DNA from: Hymenobacter wooponensis
GTDB taxonomy: Bacteria; Bacteroidota; Bacteroidia; Cytophagales; Hymenobacteraceae
Assembly: GCF_004745865.1 (NCBI RefSeq)
Contig: NZ_SRKZ01000003.1
Coordinates: forward strand, 620,001 to 684,000
Length of the DNA: 64,000 nucleotides
Direction of reading: 5' to 3'
Shown: positions 1 through 9,875 of the stretch, one piece after another
Position numbering within the stretch: the first letter of the stretch is position 1
Layout: each line of letters begins with the position of its first letter
Translations under genes and position numbers: made by a program
Notes under the pieces: model-generated
Seen by the model: the letters and a program-made list of their open reading frames with translations, nothing else
Database searches by the model: none
Told to the model about the DNA's origin: nothing

Positions 1-2
1 AT

Positions 3-383
3 CTATTCTGGAATAATAGCGGTGGCCTCTATCTCCACCAACAGCCCCGGATCAATCAACGCTTTCACCGCCAGCATGGTGGAGGCTGGCCGAATAGAGG
101 CGAAGACTTCTCCATGAGCTTTCCCGACGGCTTCCCACGTGGTGATGTCCATCAGGTAAATGCGGGTCCGGACTACGTGCTGGTAGTCGGCGCCGGCCTC
201 CCGCAGTGCCAGGCCTATTTTCTCCAGCACCCGTTTGGCTTGCGTATAGGCATCAGTGCCCGTGATGGTAGTCCCATCCTGAGCGGTGGTGCCGGCCACT
301 TCTACCACGTTGCCCACGCGCACGGCCCGCGAGTATCCCACAATGGGTTCCCAAGGAGCGCCGGAAGAAATAAGCTGTCGCAT
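3..383 (-). CDS. RidA/YjgF family protein
   Basis: A 126-residue protein with the length and order of the RidA/YjgF/UK114 family. These are small trimeric enzymes that hydrolyse reactive enamine/imine intermediates, such as 2-aminoacrylate, to keto acids and ammonia. Visible family features are the N-terminal strand ending in [14 protein letters not shown], the central [18 protein letters not shown] helix and the C-terminal [12 protein letters not shown], whose Glu lies where the family has its conserved C-terminal acidic residue. The stop codon is complete at the window edge. It lies downstream of gyrB on the same strand but is separated from it by a terminator. The subgroup, and so the exact substrate, cannot be told. 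Family call is firm. Confidence 0.9.
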   Translation of the reverse strand: MRQLISSGAPWEPIVGYSRAVRVGNVVEVAGTTAQDGTTITGTDAYTQAKRVLEKIGLALREAGADYQHVVRTRIYLMDITTWEAVGKAHGEVFASIRPASTMLAVKALIDPGLLVEIEATAIIPE

Positions 384-403
384 GATGAGGCCTAAGGAAA
401 TAA

Positions 404-431
404 AAAAGGCCCGCTTTGCAGCGGGCCTTTT
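404..431 (-). terminator. Rho-independent terminator of gyrB
   Basis: An 11-bp perfect stem (404-414 pairs with 421-431) around a 6-nt loop starts 6 nt past the gyrB stop. On the minus strand it is followed by a run of T residues, as expected for an intrinsic terminator. It would end gyrB transcription before the RidA-like gene. Confidence 0.85.
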
Positions 432-436
432 CGTGC

Positions 437-2837
<2,401 letters not shown>

Positions 2838-2843
2838 GTGCCC

Positions 2844-5723
2844 ATGCCCTACTGTCTACTCCGCTCGTTTGCGTTTCTCAGCTGCCTTCTAGGCCAGTTG
2901 CTCTGGGCAATGCCCATAGTGGCCCAACCAGCCACCCAGAAGCAGGTATATTACCTCTCGGGCCGCGACAACAAGCCGACGGTACAGTGGGACTTCTATT
3001 GCACCGGCGGACGTAAGAGCGGCTACTGGACCAAGATTGCGGTGCCCTCCTGCTGGGAGCAGCAAGGTTTTGGCGCCTACAACTACGGGCGCGACTACAA
3101 AACCTACGGCAAGAACTTCCGCTTCGCCGACGAGCAGGGCCGTTATAAGCATGCCTTTCAGGTGCCAGCCAGCTGGAAAGACAAGCAAGTTTTTCTGGTG
3201 TTCGAGGGCTCCATGACGGACACGGACGTCAAGGTTAACGGGCAAGCAGCCGGCCCAACTCACCAGGGAGCCTTCTACCGTTTCAAATATGATATTACCG
3301 ACAAATTAAAGCTTGGCGAAAGCAACTTACTGGAAGCTACGGTCAGCAAAATGTCGGCCGATAAGTCGGTGAACAACGCCGAGCGGCTGGCCGACTACTG
3401 GGTCTTTGGCGGCATTTTTCGGCCGGTGTATCTGGAGGCCTACCCAAAGCAGTTTATCAAGCACCTCGCCATCGATGCGAAGGCCAACGGTTCGTTTTCC
3501 ATGAATGTGTTCGTGCGGGGCCTGCAACAGCCTACCCAGGTGCAGGCTGATATTCTGGACGCAGCCGGCAAAGTGGTAGGCACCACCCGTGGCACCGCAG
3601 GCTCCAACGACACACTGGTTCAGGTGCGGACCACACTAAACAAGCCCCTGCACTGGACCTCAGAAACACCGAATATGTACCGCGCCAGGGTGAGCTTGCG
3701 GGCCGGAGAACAGATCCTGTATCAGACGCAGGAGAAGTTTGGGTTCCGCACCATTGAAATCCGGCGGGGCGACGGGATTTATGTCAATGGCACCAAGGTC
3801 AAGATGAAGGGCAGCAACCGGCACAGCTGGTGGCCCGAAACCGGCCGCACCCTCAACGACTCCATTCAGCTGCTGGACGTGAAGCTGCTGAAGGAAATGA
3901 ACATGAACGCCGTGCGCATGTCGCACTACCCGCCCGACGCCAAGTTTCTGGAGCTCTGCGACTCGCTAGGCCTCTACGTGCTCGATGAATTGGCGGGCTG
4001 GCAGAAAGCATATAGCACTAAAGCAGGCTCCCCGCTTGTGCGGGAGATGGTAGAAAAGGACGTCAACCACCCTAGCATCATCTTCTGGAGCAACGGCAAT
4101 GAGGGCGGTACCAACAAAGAGCTCGACGATGATTTCGCCCAGTACGACCTCTCCAACCGACCCGTCATTCATGCCCACCACCGCCCCGGCAACCAGCACA
4201 ACGGCATCGACTGCAACCACTACGAAAACTACTACAGCACTCAGAAAATCCTCGCAGACTCACTGATCTACATGCCCACCGAGTTCCTGCACTGCCAGGA
4301 CGATGGCGGGGGTGCCGTAGGCCTCTCCGATTTCTGGGAGCTGCACTGGAAGTCAAAGCGCTCGGGCGGCGGCTTCCTTTGGGCGCTGGTGGATGAAGGC
4401 GTGGTCCGCACCGATCAGCGTAATATCATTGACGTAAACGGCGTGAATGCCCCCGATGGCGTAGTGGGTCCGCACCGCGAGAAGGAAGGCAGCTTTTACG
4501 CTATCCGGGAGATTTTCTCGCCCATCAAAATTTCGCTACAAGAGCTGCCCGCCAAGTTTACTGGCACAGTGGAAGTAGAGAACCGCTACCATTTCACGAA
4601 CCTAGGCCAGTGCTTTTTTCAGTGGGAGCTGGTCAACTTCCGCAAACCCACCGACGGGTTTGCGGGCGCCATCACCCAGCAGAAAAGTCGCGTAAAAAGC
4701 CCCACAGTAGCGCCATCAGCTACCGGCAAGCTCAAGCTGGACCTACCCAAAAACTGGCGTAGCTACGATGCCCTGGTGCTCTCAGCCTACGACCCGCAGA
4801 AGCAGCTGGTGTACAAATGGACCTGGAAAACGAGCGGCCCGGCCCCGCTGCTGGATGGCATAGTGGACATGACGGACCAACAGCCCGTAGAAACTACCGA
4901 AACCGACTCTACCCTTACCCTGACGGCCAGCAGCATTGCCGTGACGTTCAATAAAACTAACGGCCACATCACCCAAGTAAAGGGCAACAACGGCGACAAG
5001 CTGTCTTTTGCCAACGGGCCCGTGCTGGTAAGTGGTACCGCAAGTTTCCTAGGCCTCTCCCACCGCCGCGAAGGCCAGCAGGAAATAGTAGAGGCCCGCT
5101 ACAGTGGCGCCCTGAACACCGTACGCTGGACGATGAACGGCAGCGGCTGGCTGCGCCTAGACTACGCCTACACCCTGCAAGGCGATTATCCCTTCACCGG
5201 CATCAGCTTCACTTACCCCGAGAACTACGTAATCGGAGCTAAATGGCTGGGGAAAGGGCCTTACCGGGCCTGGAAAAACCGGCTGCAAGGCGTGGGCCTA
5301 AACGTGTGGGAAAACGCCTATAATAACACCCAAACCGGCGCCGCCCCCTGGATTTACCCCGAGTTCAAGGGTTACTTCGCTGACATTGCTTGGTTGGAAA
5401 TGAACACCGTGGAAGGCAAGTTTTTAGTAGCCACTCCCGACGCCGGCCTGTATGTGCGCCTGTTCGATTTCTACGGACTTTCCGGCGTGAAACCTCACCC
5501 AGCACTTCCCCTAGGTAATCTGTCTTTCCTTGACGCTATTCCACCCCTGGGCACAAAGCTGGCCTTGAACATCGACGCCAACACCGAGAACTTGGGCCCC
5601 AGCGGCGAACTGAACCACGTGCAGGGCACCACTAAACGCACGCTGTATTTCTACTTCGGTCTCCCAAAAACTACCAGCACACCCCAGCCCTACACTGCGC
5701 CCGCCAAAGACGAGCTGTTTTAG
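2844..5723 (+). CDS. Secreted glycoside hydrolase family 2 protein
   Basis: A large exported glycosidase of the GH2 type (beta-galactosidase/beta-glucuronidase clan). An N-terminal hydrophobic signal ends near AMPIVAQPA. A sugar-binding jelly roll (about 30-200, with ending GGIFRPVYLEAY), an Ig-like domain and a TIM barrel (from about 300) follow. Counting from the ATG, the barrel holds SNGNEGG with the probable acid/base Glu near 420, and PTEFLHC with the probable nucleophile Glu near 480. The roughly 360 residues after the barrel resemble beta-galactosidase C-terminal sandwich domains. A GTG 6 nt upstream could also start the frame; the ATG is preferred. It lies beside a pectin locus, so removal of galactose or glucuronate side chains is plausible, but the substrate is inferred. 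Family call is firm. Confidence 0.85.
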   Translation: MPYCLLRSFAFLSCLLGQLLWAMPIVAQPATQKQVYYLSGRDNKPTVQWDFYCTGGRKSGYWTKIAVPSCWEQQGFGAYNYGRDYKTYGKNFRFADEQGRYKHAFQVPASWKDKQVFLVFEGSMTDTDVKVNGQAAGPTHQGAFYRFKYDITDKLKLGESNLLEATVSKMSADKSVNNAERLADYWVFGGIFRPVYLEAYPKQFIKHLAIDAKANGSFSMNVFVRGLQQPTQVQADILDAAGKVVGTTRGTAGSNDTLVQVRTTLNKPLHWTSETPNMYRARVSLRAGEQILYQTQEKFGFRTIEIRRGDGIYVNGTKVKMKGSNRHSWWPETGRTLNDSIQLLDVKLLKEMNMNAVRMSHYPPDAKFLELCDSLGLYVLDELAGWQKAYSTKAGSPLVREMVEKDVNHPSIIFWSNGNEGGTNKELDDDFAQYDLSNRPVIHAHHRPGNQHNGIDCNHYENYYSTQKILADSLIYMPTEFLHCQDDGGGAVGLSDFWELHWKSKRSGGGFLWALVDEGVVRTDQRNIIDVNGVNAPDGVVGPHREKEGSFYAIREIFSPIKISLQELPAKFTGTVEVENRYHFTNLGQCFFQWELVNFRKPTDGFAGAITQQKSRVKSPTVAPSATGKLKLDLPKNWRSYDALVLSAYDPQKQLVYKWTWKTSGPAPLLDGIVDMTDQQPVETTETDSTLTLTASSIAVTFNKTNGHITQVKGNNGDKLSFANGPVLVSGTASFLGLSHRREGQQEIVEARYSGALNTVRWTMNGSGWLRLDYAYTLQGDYPFTGISFTYPENYVIGAKWLGKGPYRAWKNRLQGVGLNVWENAYNNTQTGAAPWIYPEFKGYFADIAWLEMNTVEGKFLVATPDAGLYVRLFDFYGLSGVKPHPALPLGNLSFLDAIPPLGTKLALNIDANTENLGPSGELNHVQGTTKRTLYFYFGLPKTTSTPQPYTAPAKDELF

Positions 5724-5769
5724 CGGCCGAACGTTGCATGAGTTGCCACCGGTGAGTTTGCATCCGGGG

Positions 5770-6127
5770 TTATTTCCCCAGGATTTGTTTGCGGTGATTG
5801 ACACCCCAGGCGTGTAATTCCAGCATTACTTGCTTCAGCGTCTTCGAGTACTCTGTAGCAGTATATTCAATCAACACGGGGTATTCGTCGTGCACAGTGC
5901 GCTTGACCAGCTGGTGCTGCTCCATGTCTTTGAGTTCTTTGGCTAGCACCTTTTGGGTTGATTTTGGGAATGCTCGCCTGTATTTCCGTGAAACGGCGGT
6001 TGCCATGCATGATGGAAGTCAAAATCAACATCTTCCACTTGCCGCTGATTACTTCCAGGGCGTCCCGAATGGGCATCATCTGCTCGATGCAGGCAACGCG
6101 CTTCGTAGTTCCTTCGGTCAGAATCAT
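5770..6127 (-). pseudogene. HxlR-family regulator, frameshifted
   Basis: A winged-helix HxlR-type transcription factor split over two frames. The first frame gives the start, CIEQMMPIRDALEVISGKWK and RRFTEIQASIPKINPK; the second resumes with KVLAKELKDMEQHQLVKR and runs to WGVNHRKQILGK. Removing one base from the AAAAGG run (plus strand about 5949-5957) restores a continuous protein of about 118 residues, the normal family length. It is therefore a recent single-base insertion or a sequencing error. It is divergent from a DoxX-family gene, a common pairing in which the regulator responds to redox or electrophile stress through a Cys. Here a Cys lies near the N-terminus, in the ACIEQM segment. 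The 78-bp gap between the genes holds a palindromic candidate operator. Confidence 0.85.
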
Positions 6128-6132
6128 ACCAC

Positions 6133-6154
6133 TTACTTTAAGGTAACTGCTTAC
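6133..6154. promoter_or_regulatory. Candidate HxlR operator (overlapping palindromes)
   Basis: Two overlapping near-perfect palindromes lie between the divergent HxlR and DoxX genes: TTACTTTAAGGTAA (6133-6146, symmetric at 12 of 14 positions) and GTAACTGCTTAC (6143-6154, perfect GTAA-N4-TTAC). HxlR-family dimers bind such short inverted repeats next to their own gene, so this is the likely site of autoregulation and control of the DoxX gene. The function is inferred from symmetry and position. Confidence 0.55.
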
Positions 6155-6205
6155 TTTTTGAAAGAGGAAAGGTAGGAGCTTTGTTAGCCTAACCAAGTAA
6201 GCCGT

Positions 6206-6616
6206 ATGAACAACCAACCTAAGAAATCGAAGCTCCTACGCGTTGCGCTGTGGATTACCCAGTCGGTGCTGGCTCTCCTGTACATCGGTACCGGCCTATT
6301 CAAGCTGGGTACGCCCATTGCCACTGTGGCCGGCATGTGGCCGTGGGCCGGAGAATACCCAACCTTGTTGCGCGGCACGGGCATGCTGGATTTAGTGGGT
6401 GGTATTGGCATTGTGCTGCCAGCACTTACGCACATCAGGCCTTACCTTACGGTAGCTGCTGCTGCTGGGCTGGCCCTGCTGCAGCTAGGCGCCATTGCCT
6501 TTCACCTATCGCGCGGGGAGGCCAGCAACACTCCTTTCAACTTCATTATGCTGGCTCTTGCTCTTCTGGTTTTTTGGGGCCGTCGTACGAAAGCTCCACT
6601 ACCCTCTTGCGGCTAA
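6206..6616 (+). CDS. DoxX-like membrane protein
   Basis: A 136-residue protein with about four predicted transmembrane segments, beginning at about residues 12-32, 52-72, 78-98 and 111-127. A short basic N-terminus, the motif LYIGTGLFKLG in the first helix and GMLDLVGGIGIVLP in the second are typical of the DoxX/DoxX-like family. These small inner-membrane proteins are linked to redox or detoxification functions, with no defined reaction for this subgroup. It is divergent from the frameshifted HxlR gene, which probably controlled it. If the frameshift is real, regulation of this gene may be lost. Convergent with the GH105 gene. Confidence 0.8.
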   Translation: MNNQPKKSKLLRVALWITQSVLALLYIGTGLFKLGTPIATVAGMWPWAGEYPTLLRGTGMLDLVGGIGIVLPALTHIRPYLTVAAAAGLALLQLGAIAFHLSRGEASNTPFNFIMLALALLVFWGRRTKAPLPSCG

Positions 6617-6668
6617 CAGCACAGAGCAATGTCGCTAGGAATAGGCCTAGTGCCCCATTGGCTAACTT

Positions 6669-7868
6669 TTACTTCGCCATTTCCATCTCTACACTGGCCA
6701 TAATGAAAGGCCCAACGCCCTTAAAATCATTCTTCTTGAGGGGTTCCGATAGGTAGTACTCGTAGCTGCCGTCGCGGTAGGGCGTGCCGCCCAGGCCACC
6801 CACGCTCACGGTGCCGTTAAGGGCCAGCGTGCCGTCGGGTTCTGGCTGCACAAACTGCTTCACAATGCCCTGGTACCCTCTCCGGGCCACGGCGACATAC
6901 TTTTTATCGAGGTAGCCAAGGCGCACGCCTTTCTGGAGGGCGTACACAAACATGCAGGAAGCCGAGGTTTCAATGTAGTTGCCAGCCCGGCCCGCCTGAT
7001 CCGACACCTGCCACCAGCCCCCGGTTTTGGGATCCTGGTACTTGGCTAGCACCGGCGCCAGCCGCTGCAAGTACTTGATTAAGTTCTGGCGCTGCGGGTG
7101 GTTTTTAGGGAAATAATCCAGCACATCTACCAGGGCCATGGCGTACCAGCCCATGCCGCGCCCCCAGAAGTTCGGCGACTGGCCCGTGGTTTTATTGGCC
7201 CACTGCTGTTCCCGGCTTTCATCGTAGCCGTGGTACAGTAGGCCAGTCTTGGCATCCACGAGGTGCTTTTCTACCTGTGCAAACTGCAGGGCCACATGGT
7301 CGAAGCCGGTGGGCTTGTTGAACAGTTTGCTGTATTCGGCGGCAAAGGGCTCCGCCATGTACAGGCCATCGAGCCACATTTGGTGGGTGTAGCGCTTCTT
7401 GTGCCAATAGCCGCCTTCCTTAGTGGTAGGCTGGCCTTCCAGCTGCTTATGCAGCAATTGCGCCGCCGTGTGGTAGCGCTGCTGCTCCAGGCCCGGCTGC
7501 TGGCTTAAGGTAAGCAGCACGCGGCCCGTATTGATGTTGTCGAGGTTGTAGTCTTCAAGCTTAAAGCGGGCAATACTGCTGCCATCCGGAGGCAGGGAAT
7601 AATTGATGGTGCGCACGATGTAGTCGAAGTACTTCCTCTCGCCGGTGCGCTGCCATACCCGCTCCACAGCTTTCAGCATCAGCCCCTGCTCATAGCCCCA
7701 GCGCGCCGCCTTGTTCTGCTCCAGCCCCAACGAATCTGGAAACCACTTCATAAATGAGTCAGTCATCTGCTGTGAAAGCGGCTTACCCGCATTGGATTTG
7801 GGTTGCGCCGAAACCTGGTAGGCCACTAGCAAGAGGCTGCAAAGAAGAAAGCGGAAACGAAGAAGCAT
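6669..7868 (-). CDS. GH105 unsaturated rhamnogalacturonyl hydrolase
   Basis: An exported (alpha/alpha)6-barrel enzyme of family GH105 (YteR/RhiN type). It hydrolyses the unsaturated uronic acid left at the non-reducing end of oligomers after pectin or rhamnogalacturonan lyase cleavage. A signal peptide (residues 1-21, ending VSAQ) precedes a 378-residue catalytic domain. The family's two aspartates are visible: D110 in YNLDNINTG and D167 in MWLDGLYM, equivalent to Asp88 and Asp143 of YteR. RGMGWYAMALVD and the C-terminal DGSYEYYLSE are also family-typical. It is the last gene of the leftward pectin cluster, separated from the GH28 gene by a composite repeat. Rhamnogalacturonan oligomers are the likely substrate; homogalacturonan-derived oligomers are possible. 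Confidence 0.92.
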   Translation of the reverse strand: MLLRFRFLLCSLLLVAYQVSAQPKSNAGKPLSQQMTDSFMKWFPDSLGLEQNKAARWGYEQGLMLKAVERVWQRTGERKYFDYIVRTINYSLPPDGSSIARFKLEDYNLDNINTGRVLLTLSQQPGLEQQRYHTAAQLLHKQLEGQPTTKEGGYWHKKRYTHQMWLDGLYMAEPFAAEYSKLFNKPTGFDHVALQFAQVEKHLVDAKTGLLYHGYDESREQQWANKTTGQSPNFWGRGMGWYAMALVDVLDYFPKNHPQRQNLIKYLQRLAPVLAKYQDPKTGGWWQVSDQAGRAGNYIETSASCMFVYALQKGVRLGYLDKKYVAVARRGYQGIVKQFVQPEPDGTLALNGTVSVGGLGGTPYRDGSYEYYLSEPLKKNDFKGVGPFIMASVEMEMAK

Positions 7869-7893
7869 GGTAGCGTTTTTCAGTAGAACAAAG

Positions 7894-8127
7894 CTCCCCT
7901 CCTCAGATGATTCTGCGCATTAAGCAGAGAGGGGTTAGGGTGGTTAAAGTGGCCTAGAACGAATCCTACAGCCCGTCATGCTGAGCTTGTCGAAGCATCT
8001 CTACTGCTTCGTTGCAGTGGCCTAGGCCTGTTGATTAGCCAGCGGTAGAGATGCTTCGACAAGCTCAGCATGACAGATAGCATAGCATCGTCAGCACGCG
8101 AGATGCCTCGGCAAGCTCGACATGACG
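7894..8127. repeat. Composite intergenic inverted repeat, copy 1
   Basis: It fills the gap between the GH28 and GH105 genes. The first unit (about 7894-7965) starts CTCCCCTCCTCAGATGATT and ends with TGGCCTAGAACGA. A perfect 30-bp inverted repeat follows, arm 7975-8004 and arm 8045-8074, with GGCCTAGG in the loop. A third, diverged arm lies at 8094-8127. The same order of units recurs at 40752-41062 and, reversed, at 61975-62145, so it is a dispersed repeat family. If transcribed it would fold into a long hairpin between the two genes. Confidence 0.85.
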
Positions 8128-8141
8128 GCAGGAGTTTAAGC

Positions 8142-9803
8142 TTACCGCTTTGAAACTGTAACGGCTTTTTTCTTGACGTTCTGGCCTAGCTCCAGGGCTT
8201 GTTTGGCTTTGGATATGTCGGTGTTCAGGAGGCGCACGTCTTTGGCTTTTTCGGCGCCGGATACGCGCAGCAGCACGGCGGCTTGCGCAGGGTAGCGGAT
8301 GCCGTCGAGGGTGATGTTCTGACTGTTGTGAACTTCCATCACGGGGTCGGTGCTGGTGGGTAGCAGGGTCACGTTTTTCAGGCGGATGTTGTCAGCTTCA
8401 ATACACACCAGGCCTTTGTCGCTTTGCAGCGTGGCATTTTCCAGGCTGATATCCTTGATAGCCATTTCCGGTAGGCCGCGCACCATCATGGCGGTGCGGG
8501 CACCGTTGCAGGTCACGTTGCGCATCTGAATTTTGCGAAACTGTGGGGTGGTTTCATCCACCGGCTTGGCTGGCGACACGGGCCGCTCTTTGGAGCCGGC
8601 CACCTGGGGCGTAGGGTCCTTGATCATGTAGTACATGTCGAAGAGGATGGCCTCGCCGCGAATGTCCTTCATGTCGATGTTTTCCAGGAAGATGTCTTCC
8701 ACTACCCCTCCCCGCCCGCGGGTTGTTTTAAACCGAATGCCAATATCGGTGCCGATAAAGGTGAGGTTGGAGGCGTAGATGTTGCGCGCCCCGCCCGACA
8801 TTTCCGAGCCAATCACGAAGCCGCCGTGGCCCCGGTACACCGTGCAGTTGCGGATAATGAAGTTCTCCGTAGGCATGGCACGTTTGCGCCCCTGCTCATT
8901 ACGCCCCGACTTTATACAAATAGCATCATCACCGGCGCTGAAGGTGCAGCCTTCCACCACGCCGTTTTTGCAGGACTCCAGATCCAGCGCGTCGGTGTTA
9001 GGCGTGTAGGGGCCGTTAAGCACGTTCACATTGCGGATGATGATATCCTGACTCATCATCGGGTGCACTGTCCAAGCCGGGGAGTTTTGGAACGTGACGC
9101 CCTCTAGTAGCAGGCGCTTGCAGCCATCCAGCACCAGGAAATCGGGGCGCAAGTAGTCCTTGATATCTTCAAAGTCCTGAATGTTCTGCTTTTCCTCGGT
9201 CAGCACGCCAGCCTCCTTTACTGTGGTGCCCTTCAGCGACTGAGCCGTGGGATACCAACGGTCCTGCTTCTCGTTCAGGGCTCCGCCGGACGCTACGAGT
9301 TGCTTCCACTCGCCTTCCAGGCTGCGGCCCTTCTGCACCATGTGCCAGGCCTCCCCGGCTCCGTCGAGAATGCCGCGGCCGGTGATGGCCACGTTCTCCA
9401 GGTTTTTGCCGTAAATCAGGGGTTGGTTGCGCACGGCATCCAGGCCTTCCCAGTTGGTTTTGATCAGCTTGAAGTCGGAGCGCTGGTTACTGAACTGCAC
9501 CAGGGCACCCGTGGCCACGTGCAAGTTCACGTTGGAGCGCATTTCCAGCGGCCCGGTGCGCCAGTGCCCGCGCGGAATCAGCACTACCCCGCCGCCCTTC
9601 TGAGAGCAGGCATCAATGGCTTGCTGAATAAAGGAGGTGTTCATTGTTACACCATCGGCTTGCGCCCCTAGTTTGGCAATGGAGGTAGTATCAGCATTGA
9701 AGGAGGTGGTTTTTACTGCGGGCAGGTTGGGCTTAAATGCGGTTTGGGCTGAAGCCATTGCGGGTAGCGCGAGCAGGCCTAAGGAGCAAAGAGTCTTTAT
9801 CAT
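8142..9803 (-). CDS. GH28 polygalacturonase-type enzyme
   Basis: A 553-residue exported right-handed beta-helix glycosidase of family GH28, which hydrolyses galacturonic acid linkages in pectin. After a signal peptide (1-20, MASAQ) all four GH28 signatures are present: NTDALD (N269, D271), GDDAICIKSG (D292, D293), GHGGFVIGSE (H326) and IRFK (R357, K359). The enzyme is therefore predicted to be active. Residues about 150-220 form an insert relative to shorter family members. It sits in the same leftward run as SusCD and the unknown glycosidases, 72 nt after the GH65-like gene. Whether it is an endo- or exo-polygalacturonase, or acts on rhamnogalacturonan, cannot be decided from sequence. Confidence 0.92.
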   Translation of the reverse strand: MIKTLCSLGLLALPAMASAQTAFKPNLPAVKTTSFNADTTSIAKLGAQADGVTMNTSFIQQAIDACSQKGGGVVLIPRGHWRTGPLEMRSNVNLHVATGALVQFSNQRSDFKLIKTNWEGLDAVRNQPLIYGKNLENVAITGRGILDGAGEAWHMVQKGRSLEGEWKQLVASGGALNEKQDRWYPTAQSLKGTTVKEAGVLTEEKQNIQDFEDIKDYLRPDFLVLDGCKRLLLEGVTFQNSPAWTVHPMMSQDIIIRNVNVLNGPYTPNTDALDLESCKNGVVEGCTFSAGDDAICIKSGRNEQGRKRAMPTENFIIRNCTVYRGHGGFVIGSEMSGGARNIYASNLTFIGTDIGIRFKTTRGRGGVVEDIFLENIDMKDIRGEAILFDMYYMIKDPTPQVAGSKERPVSPAKPVDETTPQFRKIQMRNVTCNGARTAMMVRGLPEMAIKDISLENATLQSDKGLVCIEADNIRLKNVTLLPTSTDPVMEVHNSQNITLDGIRYPAQAAVLLRVSGAEKAKDVRLLNTDISKAKQALELGQNVKKKAVTVSKR

Positions 9804-9875
9804 GGGTCAACAGAAGGCGGGATAAGAAGAAAGCTGCACGAGGAGGTAGGAGCTAGCTGGGCGACGGGTAGTGGC

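Noticed and set aside
6617..6668. CTAGG/CCTAG hairpin between DoxX and GH105 genes as a terminator
   Set aside because: The stem is only 5 bp with no T run; it is better explained by the abundant GGCCTAG heptamer.
7975..8127. Inverted repeats as a CRISPR array or attachment site
   Set aside because: There are only two or three arms, in inverted orientation, with no regular spacers, no cas genes, and no integrase or tRNA gene nearby.
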